DNA of 64,000 nucleotides from UBA10349 sp003485905 (GCA_943787185.1 CALSLL010000002.1:806001-870000), one strand, 5' to 3'. Shown: positions 9,672 through 18,948, numbered from the stretch's first letter. Numbers and translations are program-made. Notes: generated by a model not told the origin, from the sequence alone.

Positions 9672-11591
9672 ATGCTGAAGTTCCAAAATGTAGCGATTCG
9701 ACGCGGGCCGCGTGAGCTGATTTCCGGTCTGGACGTGCAAATAGGCCCAGGGCAAAAAATAGGGCTAACGGGAGCTAATGGAACTGGTAAATCGAGTTTA
9801 TTTGCTATGATTTTGGGTGAGTTGCAAACAGATCAAGGCGATTTCTCATATCCGAGCAAATGGACTGTAGGTCATGTGGCTCAAGAAACCCCTAGTGGGG
9901 AACGCTCTGCATTGGATTTTGTTCTAGATGGAGATGTCGAGTGGCGCGATTTGACCAACCGCCTGCAAGTTGCAGAGGTTGAGCAAGACGGACATCTGAT
10001 TTCCGAGTTACATGAAAAAATGCATGTGATTATTGGCTATCAAGCACCCAGTAGAGCGGCTCAATTACTTTACGGTTTGGGTTTTAGTGGCGAGGGACAG
10101 AAAACACCGGTAAATCAGTTCTCTGGCGGATGGCGTATGCGTTTAAATCTCGCGCAGGCACTAATGTGTCGTTCAGATTTACTGCTTCTGGACGAGCCGA
10201 CAAACCATTTGGATTTGGATGCCGTAATTTGGCTTGAACAGTGGCTGTGCAGTTACGAAGGTACATTGTTGCTAATTTCACATGATCGCGAATTTTTAGA
10301 TAGCGTGGTCAACCGAGTACTCCATATAGAAAATGGGGGCGCAAAGATTTACGGCGGAAACTATTCGACTTTTGAAAACACCCGAGCTGCTCAGTTGGCT
10401 GGCCAACAAGCTTTATATCAAAAGCAACAACGGGAGCTTGCTCATATACGTTCATACGTGGATCGTTTTAGGGCACAGGCTACTAAGGCCAGGCAGGCGC
10501 AAAGTCGATTGAAAGCTCTAGAGCGGATGGAGTTGATCGCTCCGGCCCATGTAGATTCACCATTTGAGTTTGCACTATTTGACCCTGAACGTTTGCCTGA
10601 GCCTCTGCTGACAATCACCAATGCTGAAGCAGGCTATGGTGAAGTCTCGGTGTTAAAGGGATTAAAGATGACTCTTCGGCCAGGTGATCGCTTAGGGTTG
10701 CTTGGTGCCAATGGGGCAGGTAAATCGACTTTAATTAAGTTGCTTGCCGGAGTGATTCAACCTTTAACTGGGATTAGAGAACCCTCAAAGGAAACTAATA
10801 TTGGTTATTTTGCTCAGCATCAACTTGAACAATTGGATGCTGTAGATAGCCCCTTACAGCAACTACAACAGCTCGATTCGCGTGCTCGTGAGCAAGTGCT
10901 AAGGAATCATTTAGGTGGATATGGTTTCTCTAAGGATCAGGTGGAGTCGTCGGTAGCCAATTTTTCGGGCGGTGAGAAATCTCGTCTTGTACTCGCGATG
11001 CTAGTTTATCAAAAACCCAACTTATTGTTGCTTGATGAACCCACTAATCATCTGGATCTTGAAATGCGTCAGGCGCTGGCAAATGCGATTCAAAATTTTA
11101 CTGGCGCTATCGTTTTGGTGTCACATGATAGGCACTTGTTGAGGGTAACTTGTAATCAATTTTTGTTAGTTGATGCTTGTGCAGCAACCGAGTATGCGGG
11201 GGATCTGGAAGATTACGCCGTTTGGTTAAAGGCAAGAGCTAAGCAAGCTATTGATCCTGATTCGTCGTCGCAGGTAGTAGCTCAGCCAAAAAAAGCAGGA
11301 AGCACCGAGAGTAACAAGGCTCGTAAGAAGAGAGAGGCGCAACAACGACAGGCAAGCCAGCCGCTACGAAACAAGATCAAACGATTAGAGGATGATTTAG
11401 CTACGTTAAGATCGTCTTTAGTTGAAATTGATAATCAGCTCGTCGACAACTCGCTGTATGCCGAGTCAGCTAAGGACAAGTTGGCGGAAATACTGCAACT
11501 AAAGGCATCGATACAAAAAAATATAGAAGATACTGAGTGGTCCTGGATGAGCGTCAGTGAAGAATTGGAACAATTAGTGGGTTCTCAATAG
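9672..11591 (+). CDS. ABC-F family ATPase (YheS-like)
   Basis: A soluble protein with two ABC ATPase domains and no membrane domain, of the ABC-F group that acts on ribosomes. The first Walker A is GANGTGKSS and the first signature FSGGWRMRLNLAQAL with LLLLDEPTNHLD; the second Walker A is GANGAGKST with FSGGEKSRLVLAML and LLLLDEPTNHLD. The linker between domains (about residues 220-290) is charged and helical, and the C-terminal ~100 residues form a lysine/glutamate-rich coiled-coil like that of YheS/Uup relatives. Homologs begin at MLKFQNVAIRRG, so ATG 9672 is preferred to ATG 9654; neither has a strong ribosome binding site. Confidence 0.92.
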   Translation: MLKFQNVAIRRGPRELISGLDVQIGPGQKIGLTGANGTGKSSLFAMILGELQTDQGDFSYPSKWTVGHVAQETPSGERSALDFVLDGDVEWRDLTNRLQVAEVEQDGHLISELHEKMHVIIGYQAPSRAAQLLYGLGFSGEGQKTPVNQFSGGWRMRLNLAQALMCRSDLLLLDEPTNHLDLDAVIWLEQWLCSYEGTLLLISHDREFLDSVVNRVLHIENGGAKIYGGNYSTFENTRAAQLAGQQALYQKQQRELAHIRSYVDRFRAQATKARQAQSRLKALERMELIAPAHVDSPFEFALFDPERLPEPLLTITNAEAGYGEVSVLKGLKMTLRPGDRLGLLGANGAGKSTLIKLLAGVIQPLTGIREPSKETNIGYFAQHQLEQLDAVDSPLQQLQQLDSRAREQVLRNHLGGYGFSKDQVESSVANFSGGEKSRLVLAMLVYQKPNLLLLDEPTNHLDLEMRQALANAIQNFTGAIVLVSHDRHLLRVTCNQFLLVDACAATEYAGDLEDYAVWLKARAKQAIDPDSSSQVVAQPKKAGSTESNKARKKREAQQRQASQPLRNKIKRLEDDLATLRSSLVEIDNQLVDNSLYAESAKDKLAEILQLKASIQKNIEDTEWSWMSVSEELEQLVGSQ

Positions 11592-11666
11592 TAGCCACAA
11601 GAGGCGGTTCAGTGACAAGTGCCTCGCTGGATCCTACATTCTATCATTCATTCACTATACAGCCTG

Positions 11667-12281
11667 TCAGCTACTCTCCTGCCATATAGGGTGCTTCCGC
11701 ATGACGGAATTAAATAGTTCCGACTTTAACCAATAATCTAGCCAAATTTTTAGGTTAGGATATGGGGCCTCGTCAAACCAAACTTTGTCGACGAAGGCGA
11801 ACTGTCGAACGAATGGAAAAATGGCGATATCGGCTACGCGTATCTGCTGGTCGATAAGGTATCTGTGATTCGACAGCCGATGATTCAGATTTTCTAAAAA
11901 TTTAGAAGCTTTGCCGCGATAATAACTTTTAGGGTGTTCTGTGTGGCCTATAGAGTATTTATACTTATCGAGCCACGGTTTGAATTCGAAATCATTTTTC
12001 TCAATAAGTCTAGCTGACCGTTCTTTTTGTTCTAGCCACTCATTGTCATCACTTTTCTGTAGAGCCCAAAACATGATATCCACGCTTTCATCGATAATGG
12101 TTCCGTCAGGGGTAACTAGAACAGGAACCGTTTGTTTACTTGAGACTCTAAGCATCGCTGGCGGCTTGTCTTTAAGCGATACTTCACGTAATTCGGTTTC
12201 TATTCCAGCGTGCTTTAACGCCATACGTGCTCTGATTGCATATGGGCACCGACGGAAAGAATATAGAGTAGGTAGCATCAT
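11667..12281 (-). CDS. Glutathione S-transferase family protein
   Basis: A thioredoxin-fold N-terminal domain with a conserved YSFRRCPYAIRARMAL start and the cis-proline/binding segment TVPVLVTPDGTIIDES, followed by an all-helical C-terminal domain, as in small bacterial GSTs. The FRRCPYA cysteine suggests a Cys-type (omega/beta-like) GST, possibly acting as a reductase rather than a transferase; that is inference. Homologs start at MLPTLYSFRR, supporting the tandem ATGs at 12278-12281. An in-frame ATG at 12335 would add 18 residues. It is divergent from comM. Confidence 0.88.
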   Translation of the reverse strand: MMLPTLYSFRRCPYAIRARMALKHAGIETELREVSLKDKPPAMLRVSSKQTVPVLVTPDGTIIDESVDIMFWALQKSDDNEWLEQKERSARLIEKNDFEFKPWLDKYKYSIGHTEHPKSYYRGKASKFLENLNHRLSNHRYLIDQQIRVADIAIFPFVRQFAFVDKVWFDEAPYPNLKIWLDYWLKSELFNSVMRKHPIWQESS

Positions 12282-12502
12282 ACAGTTGGAAATAGTTGGG
12301 TATTCGCAGCTCGCTGCTGGGTTATTGACAGACATGATTTGTTAGATTGCCACGCTATTCCGATACTGGCAACATAGTTGAACGGTTGATTATCAGGCCG
12401 GGCTAGAGTACGGTAGTTGTATTGCAGCGGGAGGCTGTGAAAAAATAATTCGTCGCGATTTAATATCGTAGCAAAGCTATTAGCCAAAACCACGGAGGGT
12501 AT

Positions 12503-14012
12503 ATGGCACTTTCAATTGTTCATTCCAGGGCCATCGTCGGCATTGAGGCGGTGCCTGTTCAAGTCGAGGTGCATATTGCTGACGGTTTGCCAGCTTTCAA
12601 CATAGTAGGCATGCGCAGAAACTGCGGTCAAAGAAGCACGTGAAAGAGTGCGGGCGGCGATCATAAATTCTGGGTTCGAGTTTCCGGCTAAACGAATCAC
12701 CGTCAATCTGGCTCCCGCGGAGCTACCGAAAGTAGGGGGGCGCTATGATATGCCAATAGCTATCGCTTTGTTACACGCTTCTTCCCAACTCCCTGAAGCG
12801 ACATTGGAGCGTTGGGAGATGCATGGAGAGTTAGCTCTTAGCGGAGATTTTCGTGGATGCGATGCAGGGTTTAGTGTTGGCTTGGCGGCAAGATCAGCGG
12901 GAGCAAAGATAGCTATTCCAGCATGTGATACAGAAAGCCTACGATTAGTGTCAGGTGTTGAAGCGTATGCTTTTAAAAATTTGTCGCACGCTTGCGCCCA
13001 TTTATCAGGTTGTGAAGTTGAGGAAGCATTAGTATTCGAGCAGGATTTGATCGACTTATCAAAAAGCGAGTTAGATTTTGCCGAAGTACACGGTCAGTCG
13101 GCGGCTAAGCGGGCTTTATTAGTTGCAGCTAGCGGCGGGCATAGTGTCTTGATGATTGGGCCACCGGGTGTTGGAAAAACTATGCTTGCCGCCCGCTTTA
13201 ACACTTTGTTTCCGCGGCTTGACGAAAAATCCGCGACCGAAGTTGCTCAAGTTTGGTCGAGTCACGCAAATGGCTTTATCCCTGATTTATGGCGAAAGAG
13301 GCCGTTTCGTCAGCCTCATCATAGCTCTTCAGCGGTTGCACTCATTGGGGGTGGCGCAATCCCTAAACCGGGAGAGGTTTCTCTAGCACATCGTGGAGTA
13401 CTGTTTTTGGATGAACTTCCCGAGTTTCAACGAAACGCTTTGGAGAGTTTGCGTGAACCACTGGAGTCGGGTGAAGTACATATCGCGAGGGCAGCCGCGC
13501 ATATAACATTCCCCAGCGAATTTCAGTTAATCTCCGCGATGAATCCTTGTCCCTGTGGATTTTTAGGGGATGGTACAGATCGTTGTAACTGTACACCCGA
13601 TCGTGTACGAAATTACCGAAACAAGATATCTGGCCCATTAATGGATCGAATAGATTTACATATTCATTTAAATGCTATTTCAAGCAAGATACTGAATAGT
13701 CGATCACCTGTCAGGTCAGAGTCTACAGAACTCAGAAGCCGGGTAGTGAATGCACATCGCTTACAGAAACAACGTCAGGGTAAACTCAATAGCTCCCTGC
13801 ACGGAGTTAGATTTGAGGAGTGCTGTGAACTTGATGCAGCAGGTCGTCAATTACTCAATACTGCTTGCGACCAATTGCACCTATCTTCAAGAGCCAATGT
13901 ACGAATTCGCAAGCTTGCGAGAACTATAGCGGATCTTGATCATGAGCATGCCATCAAGAAAGAACATTTAGCTGAGGCGGTAGGTTACCGATTATTGGAT
14001 AGGCAAATCTAG
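12503..14012 (+). pseudogene. comM: YifB/ComM-type Mg chelatase family AAA+ ATPase, frameshifted near its N-terminus
   Basis: ComM is a hexameric AAA+ helicase that promotes branch migration during natural transformation. An ATG at 12503 sits 4 bases after a good GGAGGG ribosome site and opens with MALSIVHSRAIVGIEAVPVQ, the normal N-terminus. Between 12611 and 12614 one base is extra, since the frame must shift from ..NIVG to ETAVKEARERV. After the shift the gene is intact: Walker A MIGPPGVGKTML, Walker B VLFLDELPEF, the MNPCPCGF zinc-type motif and the C-terminal lid. With one base removed the product would be 502 residues, the normal length. As written the product would be truncated at about 40 residues. 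The error may be real or technical. Confidence 0.9.
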
Positions 14013-15028
14013 GGTGGGTTAATTGGCAATCGCCAGTTTACATAAAAGCTTACATCAGGGCTGGCTTCAGGATTAGGAGCATCTTCTGTTATTGCGAGAT
14101 CAAGATAACCTAACTTGTTCAACGAGATCCGCCCACCAAATGAAATCAAATACGCATCTTTTCTAAATTGGCCTAAATTACTTCTTTTGTATACCGATGT
14201 ATGAGCATCCCACTGTACTCTGAAACTCACTCGTTCAAACGCTTGCCAATTCAGTCCTACGCCGGCGCTTAAAACAGTATTTTTCTGCTGAGAAGGGAGG
14301 ATTTCTCCAGTTCCAAGGTAAGCTATATTTCCATAGAGCTGCCATGCCCAATTTTGATTTATGGCTGCAGAATGATGCACCCCCAAGTTTACATCGGTGG
14401 CTCCGCTACCAAAAAAATTCGCGCTATTTCCAGTGGGTAGCTTTAGTTGTGCTCTAACACTGGTTTGGCTATCGCTGTTGGCACGTACTTGTTTGGCAAG
14501 TAAGAAAGAAAAGTCCCCAATACCGGTGGCTGTCTGGTTGAACTGGATTTGGTCCACACCGTCTACGGTGTATTGGTAATTTAATTGGTTTTTTGCAATC
14601 CGATCGCGCCCCATTTGGCCAAAACCGAACAAATCGTGGAAATTGGTTATTACACTGTCTAATTTACCTCCTCCGTGATGCATTATTGCTAGTTCAGCTC
14701 CTAACTCCCAACCATTGCGAAAACCACGTAAATACCGTAATCCAAGTCGAGTGTTTTCTCCGTCAATCCTAAGAAATTCACTACCCGTGGAGCTACCCGT
14801 AAAATTGTTGCTAATGTCAAAAGAAACGTCCCATTGCGACAGGCCGGCTTGGGTTAAACTTGTTTCGTGGTAGCGGGGAACACCATATAGAATAGTGAGT
14901 GGTGATTGGTTTGCTATGGCAAATGAGTAGTCTGGTGCGGCAATTTTTGATTGGCTGTATGCGCTGGGAACAAAAACTGCCTGCAGAGCTAATGTGTAAA
15001 CAATAAGATACTGTAATGCTAATTTCAT
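14009..15028 (-). CDS. DUF3187 outer-membrane family protein
   Basis: A 339-residue protein with a signal peptide (about residues 1-25, cleaved near AYSQS). The rest is rich in alternating hydrophobic and polar segments ending in aromatic residues, and it closes with the beta-strand SFYVNWRLPINP, consistent with an outer-membrane beta-barrel. The features GENTRLGLRYLRGFRNGWELG, HHGGGKLD and the FH-DLFGFGQMGRD region match DUF3187, a proteobacterial family of unknown function. It overlaps the 3' end of comM by four bases in convergent orientation. No function can be inferred. Confidence 0.85.
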   Translation of the reverse strand: MKLALQYLIVYTLALQAVFVPSAYSQSKIAAPDYSFAIANQSPLTILYGVPRYHETSLTQAGLSQWDVSFDISNNFTGSSTGSEFLRIDGENTRLGLRYLRGFRNGWELGAELAIMHHGGGKLDSVITNFHDLFGFGQMGRDRIAKNQLNYQYTVDGVDQIQFNQTATGIGDFSFLLAKQVRANSDSQTSVRAQLKLPTGNSANFFGSGATDVNLGVHHSAAINQNWAWQLYGNIAYLGTGEILPSQQKNTVLSAGVGLNWQAFERVSFRVQWDAHTSVYKRSNLGQFRKDAYLISFGGRISLNKLGYLDLAITEDAPNPEASPDVSFYVNWRLPINPP

Positions 15029-15162
15029 CTAGTGTTTAAGCTCGCATGAGACAGCGTCGTTGTCTTGGGTAAATTATGATCGTACTATTTTGTCTTGTGT
15101 CTGCCGAAATTGGAAGTCATTGGATGTCTTGCCATATAAACTATTGGTCTTAGGGGGCATAT

Positions 15163-15780
15163 TTGTTTAGTTACGATCCAGATCTTCTATCAGCCTTTAT
15201 TGTATTTGCGTTAGCTACCGCAATCTCACCTGGGCCGAATAATTTCTTGCTGCTAAGCTCGGGTCTTAATTTTGGTTGGCGCAGAAGTATTCCCCACGCT
15301 TTGGGCATAATTGCCGGTATTTCATTTGTCATTGTGGTGCTAGGAGCTGGTTTAGGGGGGTACTTAGAGGCAAACCCTAACGTTCACTCCGTTATCCGAT
15401 GGCCTGGCATCCTAGTTATTCTATACATTGCATGGAAAATCATTCGGTCAAATTATTTAAATACAACGCAAAAAAAATATCGTCCGTTTACTTTTATCGA
15501 AGCGTGTCTGTTTCAATGGGTGAATCCCAAGGCACTAATTATTGTTCTTACAATGATTGCGGTGTACACGAGTCCTCAGTACCCGATTTATAGCCAGCTG
15601 AGCGTCATCGTGTTGGTAGAAATATTTTCCGGGATTATTGCTACTACAACTTGGGTCATGATGGGAGTTTACTTGGAGCGCGTTTTTACGAATTCCAAGT
15701 ACCTTAGGATTTTTAACATATGCATGGGCATATTGCTGATAGCTGCCGTGGTACCCACAATTTTTGTAAGTGGGAGCTAA
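15163..15780 (+). CDS. LysE family amino-acid exporter
   Basis: A 205-residue inner-membrane protein with about six hydrophobic segments and the LysE/RhtB N-terminal signature TAISPGPNNFLLLSSG. These transporters export amino acids such as lysine, homoserine, threonine or cysteine, and the substrate cannot be told here. The start is TTG at 15163, preceded by a GGGGG-containing ribosome site; no nearby ATG gives the conserved N-terminus. A 7-base inverted repeat (TAAGCCG/CGGCTTA, 15778-15803) spans its stop codon and may form a weak hairpin at the transcript end. Confidence 0.88.
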   Translation: MFSYDPDLLSAFIVFALATAISPGPNNFLLLSSGLNFGWRRSIPHALGIIAGISFVIVVLGAGLGGYLEANPNVHSVIRWPGILVILYIAWKIIRSNYLNTTQKKYRPFTFIEACLFQWVNPKALIIVLTMIAVYTSPQYPIYSQLSVIVLVEIFSGIIATTTWVMMGVYLERVFTNSKYLRIFNICMGILLIAAVVPTIFVSGS

Positions 15781-16098
15781 GCCGCTAAAACCGAACCGGC
15801 TTAACTGTCTATATTCGAAGTCAACCAGTTTACCGAGCTATCCTCGTTCGGTAGGAGACGTGCAAGGTTAGTGGATTATGCCTGTTGCAATTTGGCCTAT
15901 TTCGTCAATAATTTCTGCGGGTACATTTTTTTAAGTGGTCACTTGATATATTGTCCGAATAATACTTATAAAGATGAACGCTGAGAATCTTCATTTCTGG
16001 TCGCAGTGAAGGTCTGCAAACTATGTCATTCATTTATTTGTGTTTTTACGCCGGTCTTTTGTAGTAAGTATTTATTTTCGTATTAATGGTAAATCGGT
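15781..16098. other. Non-coding gap upstream of the thiol dioxygenase gene
   Basis: This 318-base gap starts with half of the inverted repeat that covers the lysE-like stop codon. No ORF over about 20 codons with a good ribosome site was seen. It is AT-rich near 15900-16090 and presumably holds the promoter of the dioxygenase-CoA transferase-crotonase genes. No clear operator palindrome was recognised. Confidence 0.4.
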
Positions 16099-16677
16099 AT
16101 GTCTAAAGGTAGGTTAGGGGATTTTGTAACTAAGCTTTGTCGAGCAATTGGCGGGAACCCGACTGAAGAAAAAATCTTGCGAGAAACGAAAAACTTTATG
16201 GCTGACCTGGTAAGCGTGGATGATTGGCTCCCAGATAGATATGCAATTGCTAACCCAGATTATTATCAGCAATATTTGTTGTATTGCGATGGTTTGAAGA
16301 GATTTTCTATTGTCAGCTTTGTTTGGGGGCCAGGACAAAAAACACCAATCCATGACCATACTGTCTGGGGTGTAATTGGAATGTTACGTGGGCAAGAGGT
16401 TTCGCAACGTTATTCGTACGGCGATAATGATGAATTATTGTTAGGTCAGCAAGATACTCTACTGCCAGGCGATGTCGAAATGGTATCACCTACCGTAGGT
16501 GATATACATGAGGTTTCGAACGGATTAAACGACCAGGACTCAATCAGTATTCATGTGTACGGCGCTAATATTGGTGAGGTAAATCGTCACGTGTACGCGT
16601 TTCCATCGGGCGAGAAGAAACCGTTTGTATCAGGTTATGCCAATTCTGAATTACCCAATATATGGCAAAAAAATTAA
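16099..16677 (+). CDS. Cupin thiol dioxygenase, Gln type (3-mercaptopropionate dioxygenase-like)
   Basis: A 192-residue iron-dependent cupin that oxidises a thiol to a sulfinic acid with O2. Iron ligands are H85 and H87 (TPIHDHTVWG) and H137 (GDIHEVSN). The S-H-Y relay of cysteine dioxygenases is present as S150, H152, Y154. The substrate-carboxylate residue, arginine in true cysteine dioxygenases, aligns here to glutamine in YYQQYLLYC (Q58), which is the pattern known for 3-mercaptopropionate dioxygenase. That assignment is an inference from memory of family alignments. The gene heads a cluster with a class III CoA-transferase and a crotonase, which supports organosulfur-acid catabolism rather than cysteine turnover. 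Confidence 0.85.
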   Translation: MSKGRLGDFVTKLCRAIGGNPTEEKILRETKNFMADLVSVDDWLPDRYAIANPDYYQQYLLYCDGLKRFSIVSFVWGPGQKTPIHDHTVWGVIGMLRGQEVSQRYSYGDNDELLLGQQDTLLPGDVEMVSPTVGDIHEVSNGLNDQDSISIHVYGANIGEVNRHVYAFPSGEKKPFVSGYANSELPNIWQKN

Positions 16678-16707
16678 TTACGAAAAAGGTTTAAGGGAGG
16701 GCGGTGG

Positions 16708-17901
16708 ATGACAAGAACTAGCGATGAGGTAAGAAAAGCTAAACGCACTATGCTCGAAGGGCTAAAGGTTATCGAGTTTGGGCAAATAGCAGCCGCACCG
16801 TTTGCGGGCAGTCTTCTCGCGGATCTTGGTGCTGATGTGGTGAAGGTTGAACGTCCTGATGTTGGTGACGGTATGCGCCATTGGCCGCCGGTGTCAAGGA
16901 ACAATTCTGGTGAGGAATACAGCGAGAATTTCGCTTCTGTTAATAGGAATAAACGAAGTGTTTGTGCCGACCTGAAAAATCCGAATGATATTGCTCGAAT
17001 TAAGAGTTTATGTGAGCAAGCTGACGTCTTGATCGAAAACTACCGACCGGGTGTTCTCCCTCGCCTCGGTTTAGGCCCGGAAGATATTGGCGCAATCAAC
17101 CCTCGCCTGGTGTACTGCTCTATTAGCGGCTATGGGCAGGTAGGGCCATATAAAACTAAAGGTGCCTTTGATGTTACGGTTCAAGCAATGAGTGGGCTCA
17201 TGAGTGTGACTGGCGAGGAAAACGAACCCCCAGTAAAAAGTGGGGTTCCAGTTGGCGATTTTGGCGCGGGCCTCTACGCTGCATATACTATACTTGCATC
17301 TGTCATGCATAGTCGGAAGACAGGCGAGGGCGCATATTTGGATTGCTCGATGCTTGGATCAATGATCGGTATGTCTGCATTGCAAACTAGTGAATATTTT
17401 GGAACAGGAATAGCACCAAAAGCTCTCGGGTCGGCCCATCCTAGAAATGCTCCTTATCAAGGATTTGCAGCAAAAGATGGACACTTTGCAGTTGCGGCAG
17501 GTAATGACAAGTTATGGACGGACTTATGCAAATTGTTACGTCTAACCGAACTGCTCGAAGATCCTCGTTTTACTACCCAGTTGCTGCGCGCCGCCAATCA
17601 GAAAGCTCTAGCTAGTATATTGGGTGAGATATTTATTAAGGAGCCTGTCGATTATTGGGTGAGTATTATTGATGAGCATGGCATTCCCTGTGCGCCGGTA
17701 AATGATTTCCCTACCATCTTGAATAGTGAACAAATAAAGGCGCTTGGGCTTGTCGAAACGATCAAACTGCCGAATGGTTGCGATACATTAACCACTACCT
17801 TCCCGGTGAGGGTTGATGGTCAGGTACCTAAACTGCGCCGCTCACCGCCGAAATTGGGTGAACATACAGAAGAAGTATTGAAAGATTGGGTAGAAGGATA
17901 A
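16708..17901 (+). CDS. CaiB/BaiF family (class III) CoA-transferase
   Basis: Class III CoA-transferases move CoA between carboxylic acids through an aspartyl intermediate. The 397-residue length is typical. Family features are VIEFGQIAAAPFAGSLLADL at the N-terminus, DVVKVERPDVGD, the NRNKRSVCADLK segment, and GVPVGDFGAG carrying the catalytic aspartate. The start at 16708 is supported by GGGAGG eight bases upstream; a second ATG at 16750 would begin at the conserved LEGLKVIE. It lies 30 bases after the thiol dioxygenase and abuts the crotonase with no spacer. A class III enzyme is known to activate 3-sulfinopropionate in other bacteria, which fits the neighbour. Confidence 0.92.
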   Translation: MTRTSDEVRKAKRTMLEGLKVIEFGQIAAAPFAGSLLADLGADVVKVERPDVGDGMRHWPPVSRNNSGEEYSENFASVNRNKRSVCADLKNPNDIARIKSLCEQADVLIENYRPGVLPRLGLGPEDIGAINPRLVYCSISGYGQVGPYKTKGAFDVTVQAMSGLMSVTGEENEPPVKSGVPVGDFGAGLYAAYTILASVMHSRKTGEGAYLDCSMLGSMIGMSALQTSEYFGTGIAPKALGSAHPRNAPYQGFAAKDGHFAVAAGNDKLWTDLCKLLRLTELLEDPRFTTQLLRAANQKALASILGEIFIKEPVDYWVSIIDEHGIPCAPVNDFPTILNSEQIKALGLVETIKLPNGCDTLTTTFPVRVDGQVPKLRRSPPKLGEHTEEVLKDWVEG

Positions 17902-18648
17902 ATGGAGAAAGAGCTATCTGTATCTAAACTGGAAAAAGGCGTTTGGGAAATTTACTTGGATCGTGGAGAGAAAGCTAATGCGCTTAGTAAGTCACTGGTT
18001 TCTGAAATACACGCTGCAATAAAGCAACTTACTGCGAGCCAAGCACGAGTGGTTATTCTACGTAGTAAGGGGAATGCTTTTTGTTCTGGTTTCGATTTTG
18101 CCGGATATAAATCAATGTCCATTGGCGATTTACTGCTTCGCTTTGTTGAAATTGAATTAATGTTGCAAGATCTGCGTCAGGCATCGTTCTTAAGCATAGC
18201 GTTTGTTGATGGGCCGGCGTTTGGGGCCGGCGCAGATATTGCGATGGCCTGTACATGGAGGGTAGGAACTAAAAATAGCAAGTTTCGCTTTCCAGGGTTT
18301 CAATTCGGCCTTGCCTTGGGCACACGTCGTCTAACCAGCATTGTTGGCATGCAGAACGCTAGAGATATTCTTCTTCTTAATCAAATGATTACTGCCGACC
18401 AAGCAGTGAGTTTGGGGATGCTAAATGAGTTAGTTACCGTTGATACTATCCACGAGAGTCTCAACAGAATAGTTCTACAAATTGAAAAACTTGACGTGAA
18501 CTCGATAAATCGAATCAGTACTATGACCATTGAAAATACAAACCATGAAGATCTTTCTGATCTGGTTCGTTCAATAAGGTATGGGGATTTGCATGATCGA
18601 ATTTCAAGCTATCTGAGTGAAATTAAGATTTCTGCAAAAGCTGAATAA
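17902..18648 (+). CDS. Crotonase (enoyl-CoA hydratase/isomerase) family protein with an atypical active site
   Basis: A 248-residue crotonase-fold protein that acts on an acyl-CoA. The oxyanion-hole segments are recognisable (AFCSGFDFAG and GPAFGAGADIAMAC). The two catalytic glutamates of classical hydratases appear absent: the PE-x-x-x-G motif reads PGFQFG, and the second Glu region reads ARDIL with Asp. This suggests a different reaction (isomerase, hydrolase, lyase or other) or loss of activity. It begins directly after the CoA-transferase stop codon, so it very probably shares its substrate pathway. It ends just before tRNA-Leu on the opposite strand. Confidence 0.85.
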   Translation: MEKELSVSKLEKGVWEIYLDRGEKANALSKSLVSEIHAAIKQLTASQARVVILRSKGNAFCSGFDFAGYKSMSIGDLLLRFVEIELMLQDLRQASFLSIAFVDGPAFGAGADIAMACTWRVGTKNSKFRFPGFQFGLALGTRRLTSIVGMQNARDILLLNQMITADQAVSLGMLNELVTVDTIHESLNRIVLQIEKLDVNSINRISTMTIENTNHEDLSDLVRSIRYGDLHDRISSYLSEIKISAKAE

Positions 18649-18711
18649 TCCCTTATACAAGTGGCTTTTAACGAGTTATTAGTCTTTCAGGTATGTAGTA
18701 AAACGTTAAAA

Positions 18712-18798
18712 TGGTACCGAGGGCCGGACTCGAACCGGCACAATGTTGCCATCGGGGGATTTTGAATCCCCTGCGTCTACCAATTTCGCCACCCCGGC
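18712..18798 (-). tRNA. tRNA-Leu (anticodon CAA)
   Basis: Read on the minus strand this forms a class II tRNA of 87 bases with the CCA end encoded. The anticodon stem-loop GGGGA-TTCAAAA-TCCCC gives anticodon CAA. A long variable arm (CGATG-GCAA-CATTG) is typical of leucine, and the T arm is GCCGG-TTCGAGT-CCGGC. The acceptor stem pairs GCCGGGG with CCTCGGT, which includes G-U wobbles at pairs 1-72 and 5-68; the terminal G1-U72 is less usual than G-C. It resembles E. coli leuX, which reads UUG. A pair of arms TTTTAACG/CGTTAAAA just downstream (18666-18711) is a possible weak terminator. Confidence 0.95.
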
Positions 18799-18927
18799 AC
18801 GCGGCGGGAGTATATATCCAGCAACTAAATTCATCTAGACCTATTTGTAAAGTTTCTCCACTTAGGTTGCAGGCCATGGGTTGTTTGGGGCTAGTTTTGA
18901 TAGTGCCCCAATAGAGGAGATAGCTCT

Positions 18928-18948
18928 ATGGTCGCGCCTCAAAAATGA
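18928..18948 (+). other. Possible six-codon upstream ORF coupled to the acyltransferase
   Basis: A strong ribosome site (GAGGAGA at 18914-18920) precedes ATG 18928, which opens a six-codon ORF (MVAPQK) ending in TGA that overlaps the acyltransferase ATG at 18945 as ATGA. The acyltransferase has no good ribosome site of its own, so this looks like a short coupling or leader ORF. It could also be chance. Confidence 0.3.

Noticed and set aside
15880..15935. Possible protein remnant on the minus strand in the gap before the thiol dioxygenase (reading VPAEIIDEIGQIATGI)
   Set aside because: Only about 18 codons are open, with a stop just upstream and no matching remnant nearby; too short to call.
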